Below, piece by piece: positions 16,366 through 24,658 of a stretch of 50,121 nt of DNA (position 1 is its first letter; each line of letters begins with the position of its first letter). This stretch comes from Pseudomonas sp. R28(2017) (GTDB taxonomy: Bacteria > Pseudomonadota > Gammaproteobacteria > Pseudomonadales > Pseudomonadaceae), in the NCBI RefSeq assembly GCF_002112505.1, contig NZ_NEHW01000026.1:1-50121 (forward strand). Direction: 5' to 3'. Below the pieces are notes generated by a model. That model was not told where the DNA came from. It made no database searches and saw nothing but the letters and a program-made list of their open reading frames with translations. The translations under genes were made by a program, and so were the position numbers.

Positions 16366-17532
16366 ATGAATCTTCACGAGTATCAGGGTAAGCAGCTGTT
16401 CGCTGAATACGGCCTGCCAGTTTCCAAGGGTTTCGCTGTCGATACCCCTGAGCAAGCGGCTGAAGCCTGCGACAAGATCGGCGGTTCGGAGTGGGTCGTA
16501 AAGGCTCAGGTCCACGCCGGTGGTCGCGGTAAAGCGGGCGGCGTCAAGCTGGTTCGCAGCAAGGAAGACGCCAAGGCGTTCGCTGCGCAGTGGTTGGGCA
16601 AGAATCTGGTGACTTACCAGACTGACGCCAACGGTCAACCAGTCTCCAAGATCCTGGTCGAGTCCTGCACTGACATCGCCAAAGAGCTGTACCTGGGCGC
16701 TGTAGTGGACCGTTCGAGCCGCCGTATCGTGTTCATGGCTTCCACCGAAGGTGGCGTGGACATCGAGAAGGTCGCTCACGAAACTCCTGAGAAGATCCTC
16801 AAGGCTACCATCGACCCACTGGTTGGCGCTCAGCCGTTCCAGGGTCGTGAGCTGGCGTTCCAGCTGGGTCTGGAAGGCAAGCAAGTTCAACAGTTCGCCA
16901 AGATCTTCGTTGGCCTGGCCAAGCTGTTCAAGGATCACGATCTGGCCCTGCTGGAAGTGAACCCGCTGGTGATCAAGGCCGACGGCGACCTGCACTGCCT
17001 CGATGCCAAGATCAACATCGACGCCAACGCCATGTACCGTCAGCCTAAGCTGAAGACCTTCCACGACCCGTCGCAGGACGACGCCCGTGAAGCCCACGCT
17101 GCCAAGTTCGAACTGAACTACGTTGCCCTCGAAGGCAACATCGGCTGCATGGTCAACGGTGCCGGCCTGGCCATGGGTACCATGGACATCGTCAACCTGC
17201 ACGGCGGCAAGCCAGCCAACTTCCTCGACGTGGGCGGCGGCGCTACCAAAGAGCGCGTTACCGAAGCGTTCAAGATCATTCTGTCCGACAGCAATGTCGC
17301 GGCCGTTCTGGTCAACATCTTCGGCGGCATCGTTCGCTGCGACATGATTGCCGAAGGCATCATCGGTGCAGTGAAAGAAGTCGGCGTAAAAGTGCCGGTT
17401 GTTGTTCGCCTTGAAGGTAACAACGCCGAACTGGGCGCTAAAGTACTGGCAGAAAGCGGTTTGAACATCATTGCGGCAACCAGCCTGACCGACGCTGCTC
17501 AACAAGTTGTCAAAGCTGCGGAGGGCAAGTAA
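16366..17532 (+). CDS. sucC: Succinyl-CoA synthetase beta subunit (ADP-forming)
   Basis: The 388-residue subunit has an ATP-grasp domain (1 to about 235) and a C-terminal CoA-ligase domain. It begins MNLHEYQGKQLFAEYGLPV, the exact family N-terminus, which fixes the start at 16366 even though an upstream in-frame start exists. Visible are AQVHAGGRGKAGGVKLV for nucleotide binding, LLEVNPLVI for magnesium, and GNIGCMVNGAGLAMGTMDIV with NIFGGIVRCDMIAEGI in the ligase part. With SucD it converts succinyl-CoA to succinate while making ATP. The stop TAA shares its last base with the sucD ATG. Confidence 0.98.
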   Translation: MNLHEYQGKQLFAEYGLPVSKGFAVDTPEQAAEACDKIGGSEWVVKAQVHAGGRGKAGGVKLVRSKEDAKAFAAQWLGKNLVTYQTDANGQPVSKILVESCTDIAKELYLGAVVDRSSRRIVFMASTEGGVDIEKVAHETPEKILKATIDPLVGAQPFQGRELAFQLGLEGKQVQQFAKIFVGLAKLFKDHDLALLEVNPLVIKADGDLHCLDAKINIDANAMYRQPKLKTFHDPSQDDAREAHAAKFELNYVALEGNIGCMVNGAGLAMGTMDIVNLHGGKPANFLDVGGGATKERVTEAFKIILSDSNVAAVLVNIFGGIVRCDMIAEGIIGAVKEVGVKVPVVVRLEGNNAELGAKVLAESGLNIIAATSLTDAAQQVVKAAEGK

Positions 17533-18416
17533 TGAGCGTCCTGATCAATAAAGACACCAAAGTCATCTGCCAGGGCTTCACCGGCTCGCAGGGCACTTTC
17601 CACTCCGAACAAGCCATCGCCTACGGCACCAAGATGGTTGGCGGCGTTACGCCAGGCAAGGGTGGCACCACCCACCTGGGCCTGCCAGTGTTCAACACTG
17701 TGAAAGAAGCCGTGGAAGCCACCGGCGCTGACGCTTCGGTCATCTACGTTCCGGCTCCTTTCTGCAAGGACTCGATCCTGGAAGCAGCCTTCGGCGGCAT
17801 CAAGCTGATCGTCTGCATCACCGAAGGCATTCCTACCCTGGACATGCTGGATGCCAAGGTCAAGTGCGACGAGCTGGGCGTGACCCTGATCGGCCCTAAC
17901 TGCCCAGGCGTCATCACCCCGGGCGAGTGCAAGATCGGTATCATGCCAGGCCACATCCACCTGCCAGGCAAGGTCGGTATCGTTTCGCGCTCCGGCACCC
18001 TGACCTACGAAGCGGTCAAGCAGACCACCGACGCCGGCTTCGGCCAGTCGACCTGCGTGGGCATCGGCGGCGACCCGATCCCGGGCTCCAACTTCATCGA
18101 CATCCTGAAGCTGTTCCAGGAAGACCCGAAGACCGAAGCGATCGTCATGATCGGTGAGATCGGCGGTTCGGCTGAAGAAGAAGCGGCGGCCTACATCAAG
18201 GCCAACGTCACCAAGCCAGTCGTTTCCTACATCGCCGGTGTTACTGCACCAGCGGGCAAGCGCATGGGCCACGCTGGCGCCATCATCTCCGGCGGCAAGG
18301 GCACTGCGGACGAGAAGTTCGCCGCGCTGCAGGACGCTGGTGTGAAGACCGTGCGTTCCCTGGCTGACATCGGCAAGGCCCTGGCCGAGCTGACCGGCTG
18401 GGAAGCCAAGAAGTAA
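17532..18416 (+). CDS. sucD: Succinyl-CoA synthetase alpha subunit
   Basis: The 294-residue subunit binds CoA in its N-terminal Rossmann domain (VICQGFTGSQGTFHSEQAI) and carries the phosphorylated histidine in its C-terminal domain at about His247 in RMGHAGAIISGGKGTA. GIGGDPIPGSNFID and EIGGSAEEEAA are further family motifs. It overlaps sucC by one base, which couples translation of the two subunits, and it is the last gene of the sdh-suc cluster; a terminator follows 28 bases on. Confidence 0.98.
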   Translation: MSVLINKDTKVICQGFTGSQGTFHSEQAIAYGTKMVGGVTPGKGGTTHLGLPVFNTVKEAVEATGADASVIYVPAPFCKDSILEAAFGGIKLIVCITEGIPTLDMLDAKVKCDELGVTLIGPNCPGVITPGECKIGIMPGHIHLPGKVGIVSRSGTLTYEAVKQTTDAGFGQSTCVGIGGDPIPGSNFIDILKLFQEDPKTEAIVMIGEIGGSAEEEAAAYIKANVTKPVVSYIAGVTAPAGKRMGHAGAIISGGKGTADEKFAALQDAGVKTVRSLADIGKALAELTGWEAKK

Positions 18417-18443
18417 TACCTGCTACACCCCCCACGCGCACAG

Positions 18444-18475
18444 AGGCCACCTTCGGGTGGCCTTTGTCGTTTTCG
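18444..18475 (+). terminator. Terminator after sucD
   Basis: AGGCCACC-TTCG-GGTGGCCT (18444-18463) is a perfect 8-bp stem with a stable UUCG loop, followed by TTGTCGTTTT. It closes the sdh-suc transcription unit. Confidence 0.88.
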
Positions 18476-18488
18476 GGTTGTTGTTTTC

Positions 18489-18596
18489 CTGCACTGGCCT
18501 CTTCGCGGGCAAGCCCGCTCCCACAGAGACCGCACTACCTTGAAGGCTATGCAATTCCTGTGGGAGCGGGCTTGCCCGCGAAGAGGCCGGTACAGG
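18489..18596. repeat. Inverted REP pair (P. putida type)
   Basis: Two REP units face each other with 31-bp perfect arms (18496-18526 and 18558-18588) around a 31-base centre. Each arm holds the GCGGGCAAGCCCGC palindrome flanked by GGCCTCTTC and TCCCACAG. Similar units recur at 27404, 40636, 45241 and 48731 in this window. Such REPs number in the hundreds in P. putida genomes and are moved by RAYT transposases acting in trans; none is encoded here. Confidence 0.92.
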
Positions 18597-18898
18597 CAAA
18601 GTGAAGTATTCGATAGGTTTGATAGGAATTTTCGCGCAGACGAAAGTTTCAATACGGCGATAATTCCTGCTGTCTCCGGTCACACAGACGACAAACATGT
18701 ACGCACATCGGACAAGCAGCACTGTATCAGTGCGTTTACCGGGTAAAACGGTTAATCTACGCGTTCACTCTGTGCCCGTACCCCAAAAGGGAACGACACG
18801 CTAAACGGGTCTGGCCTATCAAGCCGGGCAGCATTTCCCCTCATCCAAAGGGAAATCCCCTCTCGAATCCCGATTTCAGCAGTGTGGTACTACCTTAA
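18597..18898. other. brnQ upstream region
   Basis: About 300 bases without a convincing gene. A 7-bp perfect hairpin ATTTCCC/GGGAAAT (18833-18856, 10-base loop) lies 43 bases before the brnQ ATG. A 35-codon frame at 18697-18804 starts with ATG but has no ribosome binding site and no recognisable product. No clear sigma70 promoter was found. Confidence 0.5.
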
Positions 18899-20212
18899 AT
18901 GAAAGTTCTCAAAGGCCAGGATATCCTGGCGCTTGGCTTTATGACGTTTGCGCTTTTCGTAGGCGCCGGCAACATCATCTTCCCGCCTATCGTCGGTCTG
19001 CAGTCTGGCCCGCACGTATGGATGGCGGCCCTGGGCTTCCTGGTGACTGCCGTGGGCCTGCCGGTCATCACCGTGGTCGCCCTGGCCAAGGTCGGTGGCG
19101 GCATGGATGCCCTGAGCAGCCCGATCGGCAAGTTCTTCGGCGGCCTGCTGGCGGCCGTGTGCTACCTGTCGGTGGGCCCGTTGTTCGCGACGCCGCGCAC
19201 CGCGACCGTATCGTTCGAAGTGGGTGTGGCACCGCTGACTGGTGAAAGCCCGACGGCGCTGTTCATCTACAGCCTGGTGTACTTCGCCGTGGTACTGGCC
19301 GTGTCCATGTACCCCGGCAAGCTGCTCGACACCGTTGGCCGCTTCCTCGCGCCGTTGAAAATCATCGCCCTGGCGGTGCTGGGCATCGCTGCCTTCGCCC
19401 TGCCAGCCGGGACCATCGGTGAAGCCCAGCCGGCCTATGCCGCTGCTGCCTTCTCCAAGGGCTTCTCCGACGGCTACCTGACCATGGACACCCTTGGTGC
19501 CCTGGTATTCGGTATCGTCATCGTCAACGCCATCCGCTCGCGCGGTGTCGAGTCGCCGAAGCTGATCACCCGCTATGCCATCATTGCTGGCCTGATCGCC
19601 GGCGTCGGCCTGGCCCTGGTGTATATCAGCCTGTTCCGCCTGGGTGCCGGCAGCCACGAGATCGCCGCCGGTGCCAGCAACGGTGCCGCCGTTCTGCACG
19701 CCTACGTGCAGCACACCTTCGGCTCGCTGGGCAGCGGCTTCCTCGCCGTGCTGATCGCCCTGGCGTGCCTGGTGACGGCCGTTGGCCTGACCTGCGCCTG
19801 TGCCGAATACTTCAGCCAGATCCTGCCGCTGTCGTACCGTGCGCTGGTGGTGATCCTGGCAGGCTTCTCGCTGCTGATCTCCAACCTGGGCCTGACCAAG
19901 CTGATCATGTTCTCGATCCCGGTGCTGACCGCCATCTACCCGCCGTGCATCGTGGTGGTGGGCCTGAGCTTCGTCAAGGACCTGTGGCATTCGCCAACCC
20001 GCATCCTGGCTCCGGTGATGCTGGTGTCGCTGGTGTTCGGTATCGTCGATGCGATCAAGGGCAGCGACATTGCCCATGTGCTGCCGGACGTGCTGGCACA
20101 CCTGCCACTGAGCGACCAAGGCCTGGCCTGGCTGGTGCCTTCGGTGGTGACGCTGGTTGGCGCCGTGGCCTGTGACCGCATGCTCGGCAAGCCGCGCGAA
20201 GCGTTGGCCTGA
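18899..20212 (+). CDS. brnQ: Branched-chain amino acid:cation symporter BrnQ
   Basis: The 437-residue integral membrane protein has about twelve hydrophobic helices and belongs to the LIVCS family that imports leucine, isoleucine and valine with Na+ or H+. The N-terminus DILALGFMTFALFVGAGNIIFPP is the family hallmark, containing the unwound-helix GAGNIIFPP segment, and the FATPRTATVSFEVGVAP stretch is also typical. It is monocistronic, bounded by the sucD terminator and REP pair upstream and its own terminator downstream. The ATG lies within CTTAAATGAAAG; no clear ribosome binding site is seen. Confidence 0.96.
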   Translation: MKVLKGQDILALGFMTFALFVGAGNIIFPPIVGLQSGPHVWMAALGFLVTAVGLPVITVVALAKVGGGMDALSSPIGKFFGGLLAAVCYLSVGPLFATPRTATVSFEVGVAPLTGESPTALFIYSLVYFAVVLAVSMYPGKLLDTVGRFLAPLKIIALAVLGIAAFALPAGTIGEAQPAYAAAAFSKGFSDGYLTMDTLGALVFGIVIVNAIRSRGVESPKLITRYAIIAGLIAGVGLALVYISLFRLGAGSHEIAAGASNGAAVLHAYVQHTFGSLGSGFLAVLIALACLVTAVGLTCACAEYFSQILPLSYRALVVILAGFSLLISNLGLTKLIMFSIPVLTAIYPPCIVVVGLSFVKDLWHSPTRILAPVMLVSLVFGIVDAIKGSDIAHVLPDVLAHLPLSDQGLAWLVPSVVTLVGAVACDRMLGKPREALA

Positions 20213-20282
20213 TGGCACAAGGCGAAGCCTGAGGGCGGCACCGGCCACAAGCCGTAGGGTGCACGCCAAAGGTGGAGGCTCG

Positions 20283-20316
20283 AAAGCCCCGCATCTGAAA
20301 GGATGCGGGGCTTTTT
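20283..20316 (+). terminator. Terminator after brnQ
   Basis: AAAGCCCCGCATC (20283-20295) pairs perfectly with 20302-20314 around a TGAAAG loop and is followed by T residues: a strong intrinsic terminator. Confidence 0.93.
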
Positions 20317-20341
20317 CGTTTCAGTGTGTGCCTTTTGCCAC

Positions 20342-20371
20342 TTGTAGGCGTCGAAACCCGGTCACTATTCT
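20342..20371 (+). promoter_or_regulatory. Possible promoter of the DUF599 gene
   Basis: TTGTAG (20342-20347) and CTATTC or TATTCT (20365-20371) are spaced by 17-18 bases, directly after the brnQ terminator and before the next start codon. A moderate match only. Confidence 0.4.
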
Positions 20372-20399
20372 TTGTGCACCTGGCCCTCGGGAATTCTGC

Positions 20400-21149
20400 A
20401 TGAACTTCATTCAAAGCAATCTCCACAACCTCCTGGCTGTCTGCTGGTTCGCCCTGTGCTGGGGTGGCTACACCCGCTATGCCATCTGGAAGGGCCGCGA
20501 TACCGCGTGCCTGGCCAGCGTGCTGCACCTGTACCGGGAAGACTGGATGCGCCGCATGCTGCTGCGCGACAACCGCATCGCCGACGCCAGCGTGATCGGC
20601 AACCTGGAGCGCAATGCCTCGTTCTTCGCCTCCAGCACCCTGATCATCCTCGCCGGCATTCTCACCGTGCTGGGTGCTTCGGATCGCGCCCTGTCGCTGC
20701 TCGCGGACCTGCCACTGGTGCAGCAGGCATCCCAGGGCATGTCGGAGATCAAGCTGCTGTGCCTGGCCATGGTCTTCGTCTACGCCTTCTTCACCTTCAG
20801 CTGGTGCATGCGCCAGTACAACTTTGCCGCGGTGCTGGTGGGGTCGGCGCCAATGATCGGTGAGCGTCAGGTCAACGAACTGGAGCGCAAGGCCTTTGCC
20901 TCGCGTGCGGCACGCGTGCTGTCGCTGGCAGCCAACCAGTTCAACTTTGGCTTGCGCTCTTACTACTTCGGCATGGCCATGCTTACCTGGTTCATCAGCC
21001 CCTGGCTGTTCATGGTCGTGAGTGTCGGTGTCGTGCTGATTCTGTATCGCCGTGAATTCCACTCCGATGTGCTGGATGTGATGGTGTTCACACCCACCGA
21101 AAGTGCACCGACAGAAGTGCCGAGGGAAAGTTCCAGTAGTATTAACTGA
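20400..21149 (+). CDS. DUF599 integral membrane protein
   Basis: The 249-residue protein has four predicted membrane helices (about 8-26, 78-98, 118-138, 195-225) and the DUF599 pattern: YTRYAIWKGRDTACLASVLHLYREDWMRRML, LRDNRIADASVIGNLERNASFFAS, and SAPMIGERQVNELERKAFASRAARVLSLAANQFNFGLRSYYF. The function of the family is unknown. The reading frame extends upstream to 20157 through the brnQ terminator, but that part is non-coding; the ATG at 20400 gives the normal family start MNFIQSNLHN. Single gene with terminators on both sides. Confidence 0.9.
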   Translation: MNFIQSNLHNLLAVCWFALCWGGYTRYAIWKGRDTACLASVLHLYREDWMRRMLLRDNRIADASVIGNLERNASFFASSTLIILAGILTVLGASDRALSLLADLPLVQQASQGMSEIKLLCLAMVFVYAFFTFSWCMRQYNFAAVLVGSAPMIGERQVNELERKAFASRAARVLSLAANQFNFGLRSYYFGMAMLTWFISPWLFMVVSVGVVLILYRREFHSDVLDVMVFTPTESAPTEVPRESSSSIN

Positions 21150-21176
21150 AACGTTTAACTCAATAAAGGCAGGCAC

Positions 21177-21205
21177 AAAAAAACCCGACGATGTCGGGTT
21201 TTTCT
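21177..21205. terminator. Terminator between DUF599 gene and lipoprotein gene
   Basis: AAACCCGAC-GAT-GTCGGGTTT (21181-21201) has A residues before and T residues after, so it can serve both convergent genes. Confidence 0.92.
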
Positions 21206-21217
21206 GTTCTGCTTGAA

Positions 21218-21493
21218 TTACTGCTTGGCAGGTTCGGCCGGCGCGGTTTCCGGTGCCGGAGTCGCTGGGGCGGCCTCTTCGGCAGCCTTCTTCTCGGCTT
21301 CGGCCTGATCTTTGGCGGCTTCGGCGTTTTCCTTGGCGGCGTCGTTCATTTTATCCTGAGCTTCGCCCATCTTTTCCTGGGCTTGCTCGGCGTGTTGCTG
21401 TGCGTCTTGGGCTTTGTCTTCGCTCGCTTTATCGCAAGCAGCCAGGCCCATGGCAGCAGCCAGCATCAGAGCAAAAGCAAAAGGTTTACGCAT
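21218..21493 (-). CDS. Small Ala/Glu/Lys-rich lipoprotein
   Basis: A 91-residue protein with a lipoprotein signal peptide ending LAAC (Cys20). The mature chain is an uninterrupted charged helix of EAA/KA/QA repeats (about 22-72, for instance AQEKMGEAQDKMNDAAKENA) followed by an Ala/Pro/Glu tail. It resembles small coiled-coil envelope lipoproteins of the Lpp kind in general form but has no C-terminal Lys for peptidoglycan linkage (it ends PAKQ). It is transcribed away from the thioesterase genes. AGAGGAAA upstream of the ATG on the minus strand is a good ribosome binding site. Confidence 0.8.
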   Translation of the reverse strand: MRKPFAFALMLAAAMGLAACDKASEDKAQDAQQHAEQAQEKMGEAQDKMNDAAKENAEAAKDQAEAEKKAAEEAAPATPAPETAPAEPAKQ

Positions 21494-21566
21494 GGGGGTG
21501 TTTCCTCTTGGTGAATAACTGAGTTGTTCCTTCGAGTTCAGCCATGCGGGATAAGTTCCGTGTGAA

Positions 21567-21596
21567 TTACAGATATATAACGCCGCGTTCTATATA
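21567..21596 (+). promoter_or_regulatory. Possible promoter of the thioesterase pair
   Basis: TTACAG (21567-21572) and TATATA (21591-21596) are 18 bases apart in an AT-rich divergent region. The -10 lies in a 10-bp palindrome TCTATATAGA (21589-21598) that could also serve the leftward lipoprotein gene. Confidence 0.45.
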
Positions 21597-21646
21597 GACT
21601 TTTTACTGGTTTTATGCCGTTACGGCAGTGATCACGGAAACAGCGC

Positions 21647-22123
21647 ATGAACGATTCAAGCTTGCAGGCCATGGCCGAACGCTTTCTTTCAGCATTGAAA
21701 CATTGCCAGTTGTTGCAGATGCGCGTGGCCCGTGCCGACAGTGGCGGCATGACGCTGGTCATGCCCTGGTCGCCGGCGATCGTTGGCAACCCACAGACCG
21801 GTGCGATACACGGTGGGGCGTTGACCACATTGATGGATACCACGTGCGGCATGGCCACCTTGTGCGTGTTGCCGCGCTTCGAGGTGTGCCCGACGCTGGA
21901 CCTGCGTATCGACTACATGCACGCCGCTGTGCCGGACAAGCCGATTTACGGCCATGCCCAGTGCTACCGGGTGACCCGTGACGTGATCTTCACCCGGGGC
22001 ACAGCCTATCAGGACGACCCCGAGCAGCCGATCTGCCATGTGGTGGGGACCTTCATGCGCCTGGGCCAGGAGATCAAGGGTGGCATCCGTTTCGGCAACA
22101 GCCTGAAGGAGGGCGGGGCATGA
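21647..22123 (+). CDS. PaaI-family hotdog thioesterase (first of pair)
   Basis: The 158-residue product has the hotdog fold of acyl-CoA thioesterases: AIHGGALTTLMDTTCGMAT contains the HGG-loop and the Asp usually used in catalysis, followed by PTLDLRIDYMHAA and DVIFTRGTAY. Homologues hydrolyse aryl- or short acyl-CoA thioesters. The stop overlaps the ATG of a second hotdog gene (ATGA), so the two proteins are made together and may form mixed tetramers. The substrate is unknown. Confidence 0.88.
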   Translation: MNDSSLQAMAERFLSALKHCQLLQMRVARADSGGMTLVMPWSPAIVGNPQTGAIHGGALTTLMDTTCGMATLCVLPRFEVCPTLDLRIDYMHAAVPDKPIYGHAQCYRVTRDVIFTRGTAYQDDPEQPICHVVGTFMRLGQEIKGGIRFGNSLKEGGA

Positions 22124-22602
22124 TCCCTGAAGACGTTCGCCAACAGTTGAACGCGGCCCACGCGGTCGGCGACTACGGCCCGTTGCTGGCCTTGATCCCT
22201 TACGCCGGCCTGATCGGTATCGAGTGCCAGCGCGACGGCGATGACCTGCTGTTTCGCCTGCCGGCCAGCCAGGACAATATCGGCAACCCCTTGCTGCCAG
22301 CCATCCACGGTGGCGTCATCGCCGGCTTCATGGAGCTCTCTGCGGCCCTGTACCTGCTGATCTACAGCGAGAGCGCGAGCATTCCGAAGATCATCGATTT
22401 CTCCATCGACTACCTGCGCGCCGGGCTTTATCGCGACACCTACGCCCAGTGCCAGCTATGGCGCCAGGGCCGGCGCGTGACCAACGTGGCGATCACCGCC
22501 TGGCAGGCTGACCGGCAGTCGCCGATCGCTACCGCCCGCGCGCATTTCAAGATCGAACCGGAAAAGCCCTTGAAATCGTCCGGGCAGCCCCCATCTGCAT
22601 GA
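22120..22602 (+). CDS. PaaI-family hotdog thioesterase (second of pair)
   Basis: A 160-residue hotdog protein with AIHGGVIAGFMELSAALYL, in which Glu takes the catalytic acidic position held by Asp in its upstream neighbour, then IIDFSIDYLRAG and TNVAITAWQ. It begins inside the preceding thioesterase gene by a four-base overlap. The pair probably arose by duplication and may act as a heteromer. The last 35 bases of this gene also contain the htpG heat-shock promoter. Confidence 0.88.
   Translation: MIPEDVRQQLNAAHAVGDYGPLLALIPYAGLIGIECQRDGDDLLFRLPASQDNIGNPLLPAIHGGVIAGFMELSAALYLLIYSESASIPKIIDFSIDYLRAGLYRDTYAQCQLWRQGRRVTNVAITAWQADRQSPIATARAHFKIEPEKPLKSSGQPPSA
22569..22596 (+). promoter_or_regulatory. 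Sigma32 (RpoH) heat-shock promoter of htpG
   Basis: CTTGAAA (22569-22575) and CCCCATCT (22589-22596) are separated by 13 bases, almost the exact sigma32 consensus. It sits at the end of the upstream thioesterase gene, about 75 bases before the htpG ATG. Confidence 0.82.
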
Positions 22603-22671
22603 CATCCGCCGTTAAAGCAGGCCATGTCGGCCGCCAGGCGCCACTGCCATCAGATCGGAGTTTTGAAGACC

Positions 22672-24579
22672 ATGAGTGTGGAGACTCAAAAAGAAACGCT
22701 GGGCTTCCAGACCGAGGTAAAGCAACTGCTGCACCTCATGATCCATTCGCTGTACTCGAACAAGGAGATCTTCCTGCGTGAGCTGATCTCCAACGCCTCC
22801 GACGCCGCCGACAAGCTGCGCTTCGAGGCCCTGGCCAAGCCAGAGCTGCTCGAGGGCGACGCCGACCTGAAGATTCGCCTGAGCTTCGACAAGGCCGCCG
22901 GTACCGTGACCCTCGAGGACAACGGCATCGGCATGAGCCGCGAAGAGGTCATCGCCCACCTGGGTACCATCGCCAAGTCCGGCACCGCCGACTTCATGAA
23001 GAACCTCACCGGCGACCAGAAGAAGGATTCGCACCTGATCGGTCAGTTCGGCGTGGGCTTCTACTCGGCGTTCATCGTCGCCGACCAGGTCGACGTCTAC
23101 AGCCGCCGTGCCGGCCAGCCAGCCGCCGAAGGCGTGCACTGGTCGTCGAAGGGCGAGGGCGAGTTCCAAGTCGCCACCATCGACAAGCCACAGCGCGGTA
23201 CCCGCATTGTCCTGCACCTGAAGAAGGACGAGCAGGAATTTGCCGATGGCTGGCGCCTGCGCAACGTGGTCAAGAAGTACTCCGACCACATCGCCCTGCC
23301 GATCGAACTGCCCAAGGAGCAGGCCGAAGCCGCCGAGGGTGAAGAGCAAGCGGCGCAGGAATGGGAAACCGTCAACCGCGCCAGCGCCCTGTGGACCCGT
23401 TCGCGCTCCGAGGTGAAGGACGAGGAATACCAGGAGTTCTACAAGCACATCGGCCATGACTTCGAAAACCCGCTGGCCTGGAGCCACAACAAGGTCGAAG
23501 GCAAGCTCGAATACAACTCGCTGCTGTACGTGCCGGCCCGCGCACCGTTCGACCTGTACCAGCGCGAAGCGCCACGCGGCCTGAAGCTGTACGTGCAGCG
23601 CGTATTCATCATGGACCAGGCCGAGTCGTTCCTGCCGCTGTACCTGCGCTTCATCAAGGGTGTGGTCGACTCCAACGACCTGTCGCTGAACGTGTCCCGC
23701 GAGATCCTGCAGAAAGACCCGATCATCGATTCGATGAAGACCGCGCTGACCAAGCGTGTGCTGGACATGCTGGAGAAGCTGGCGAAGAACGAGCCTGAGC
23801 AGTACAAGGGCTTCTGGAAGAACTTCGGCCAGGTGCTGAAGGAAGGCCCGGCAGAAGACTTCGCCAACAAGGAAAAGATCGCCGGCCTGCTGCGCTTCGC
23901 CTCCACCCAGGACGACAGCGGCGAGCAGAGCGTTGCCCTGGCCGACTACCTGGCGCGCGCCAAGGAAGGCCAGGACAAGATCTACTACCTCACCGGCGAG
24001 TCCTACGCCCAGGTCAAGAACAGCCCGCACCTGGAAGTCTTCCGCAAGAAAGGCATCGAGGTACTACTGCTGACCGACCGTATCGACGAGTGGCTGATGA
24101 GCTACCTCAACGAGTTCGATGGCAAGGCATTCGTCGACGTCGCCCGTGGCGACCTGGACCTGGGCAAGCTGGACTCGGAAGAGGACAAGAAAGCCCAGGA
24201 AGAAGTGGCCAAGGACAAGGAAGGCCTGGTCGAGCGCCTGAAAGGTGCATTGGGTGACAGCGTCGCCGAAGTGCGCGTCTCGCACCGCCTGACCGACTCG
24301 CCGGCGATTCTCGCCATCGGCGAACAGGACCTGGGCCTGCAGATGCGCCAGATCCTCGAAGCCAGCGGCCAGAAGGTGCCGGAGTCGAAGCCGATTTTCG
24401 AATTCAACCCGACTCACCCGCTGATCGAGAAGCTGGACAACGAGCAGAGCGAAGACCGTTTCGCCGAACTGTCGCACATCCTCTTCGATCAGGCCGCACT
24501 GGCGGCCGGTGACAGCCTGAAGGACCCGGCGGCTTACGTTCGTCGCCTGAACAAGCTACTGGTCGAGCTGTCTGCTTGA
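22672..24579 (+). CDS. htpG: Molecular chaperone HtpG (Hsp90)
   Basis: The 635-residue cytosolic Hsp90 has its GHKL ATPase domain at the N-terminus: SLYSNKEIFLRELISNASDAADKLRF, DNGIGM, and GQFGVGFYSAFIVAD. The middle domain carries RGVVDSNDLSLNVSREILQ-type client and catalytic residues (seen as KGVVDSNDLSLNVSREILQ), and the C-terminal dimerisation domain follows. The start MSVETQKETLGFQTEVKQLL is standard; an upstream in-frame start at 22624 would add 16 unrelated residues. Expression from the sigma32 promoter at 22569-22596 fits its role in refolding at high temperature. A terminator follows directly. Confidence 0.98.
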   Translation: MSVETQKETLGFQTEVKQLLHLMIHSLYSNKEIFLRELISNASDAADKLRFEALAKPELLEGDADLKIRLSFDKAAGTVTLEDNGIGMSREEVIAHLGTIAKSGTADFMKNLTGDQKKDSHLIGQFGVGFYSAFIVADQVDVYSRRAGQPAAEGVHWSSKGEGEFQVATIDKPQRGTRIVLHLKKDEQEFADGWRLRNVVKKYSDHIALPIELPKEQAEAAEGEEQAAQEWETVNRASALWTRSRSEVKDEEYQEFYKHIGHDFENPLAWSHNKVEGKLEYNSLLYVPARAPFDLYQREAPRGLKLYVQRVFIMDQAESFLPLYLRFIKGVVDSNDLSLNVSREILQKDPIIDSMKTALTKRVLDMLEKLAKNEPEQYKGFWKNFGQVLKEGPAEDFANKEKIAGLLRFASTQDDSGEQSVALADYLARAKEGQDKIYYLTGESYAQVKNSPHLEVFRKKGIEVLLLTDRIDEWLMSYLNEFDGKAFVDVARGDLDLGKLDSEEDKKAQEEVAKDKEGLVERLKGALGDSVAEVRVSHRLTDSPAILAIGEQDLGLQMRQILEASGQKVPESKPIFEFNPTHPLIEKLDNEQSEDRFAELSHILFDQAALAAGDSLKDPAAYVRRLNKLLVELSA

Positions 24580-24592
24580 GTTGATGTACAGG

Positions 24593-24617
24593 AAAGCCCG
24601 CTTCGGCGGGCTTTTTT
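24593..24617 (+). terminator. Terminator after htpG
   Basis: AAAGCCCGC-TTCG-GCGGGCTTT with a run of T residues (24593-24617). Confidence 0.93.
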
Positions 24618-24658
24618 CATGGCGGGCTGTTTTAAGAAAAATGCCTAAGGAGTGCTTG

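Noticed and set aside
18489..18596. CRISPR array
   Set aside because: The repeats are paired inverted REP units, not regularly spaced direct repeats, and no cas genes are present.
18697..18804. A 35-codon ORF upstream of brnQ as a leader peptide
   Set aside because: It has an ATG but no ribosome binding site, is not rich in Leu, Ile or Val, and no attenuator hairpin with a T-tract follows.
20157..20399. An upstream extension of the DUF599 protein
   Set aside because: It passes through the brnQ coding end and its terminator; the extra 81 residues are unlike the family.
22624..22671. An upstream start for HtpG
   Set aside because: The additional 16 residues are not part of Hsp90, and the accepted N-terminus begins at 22672.
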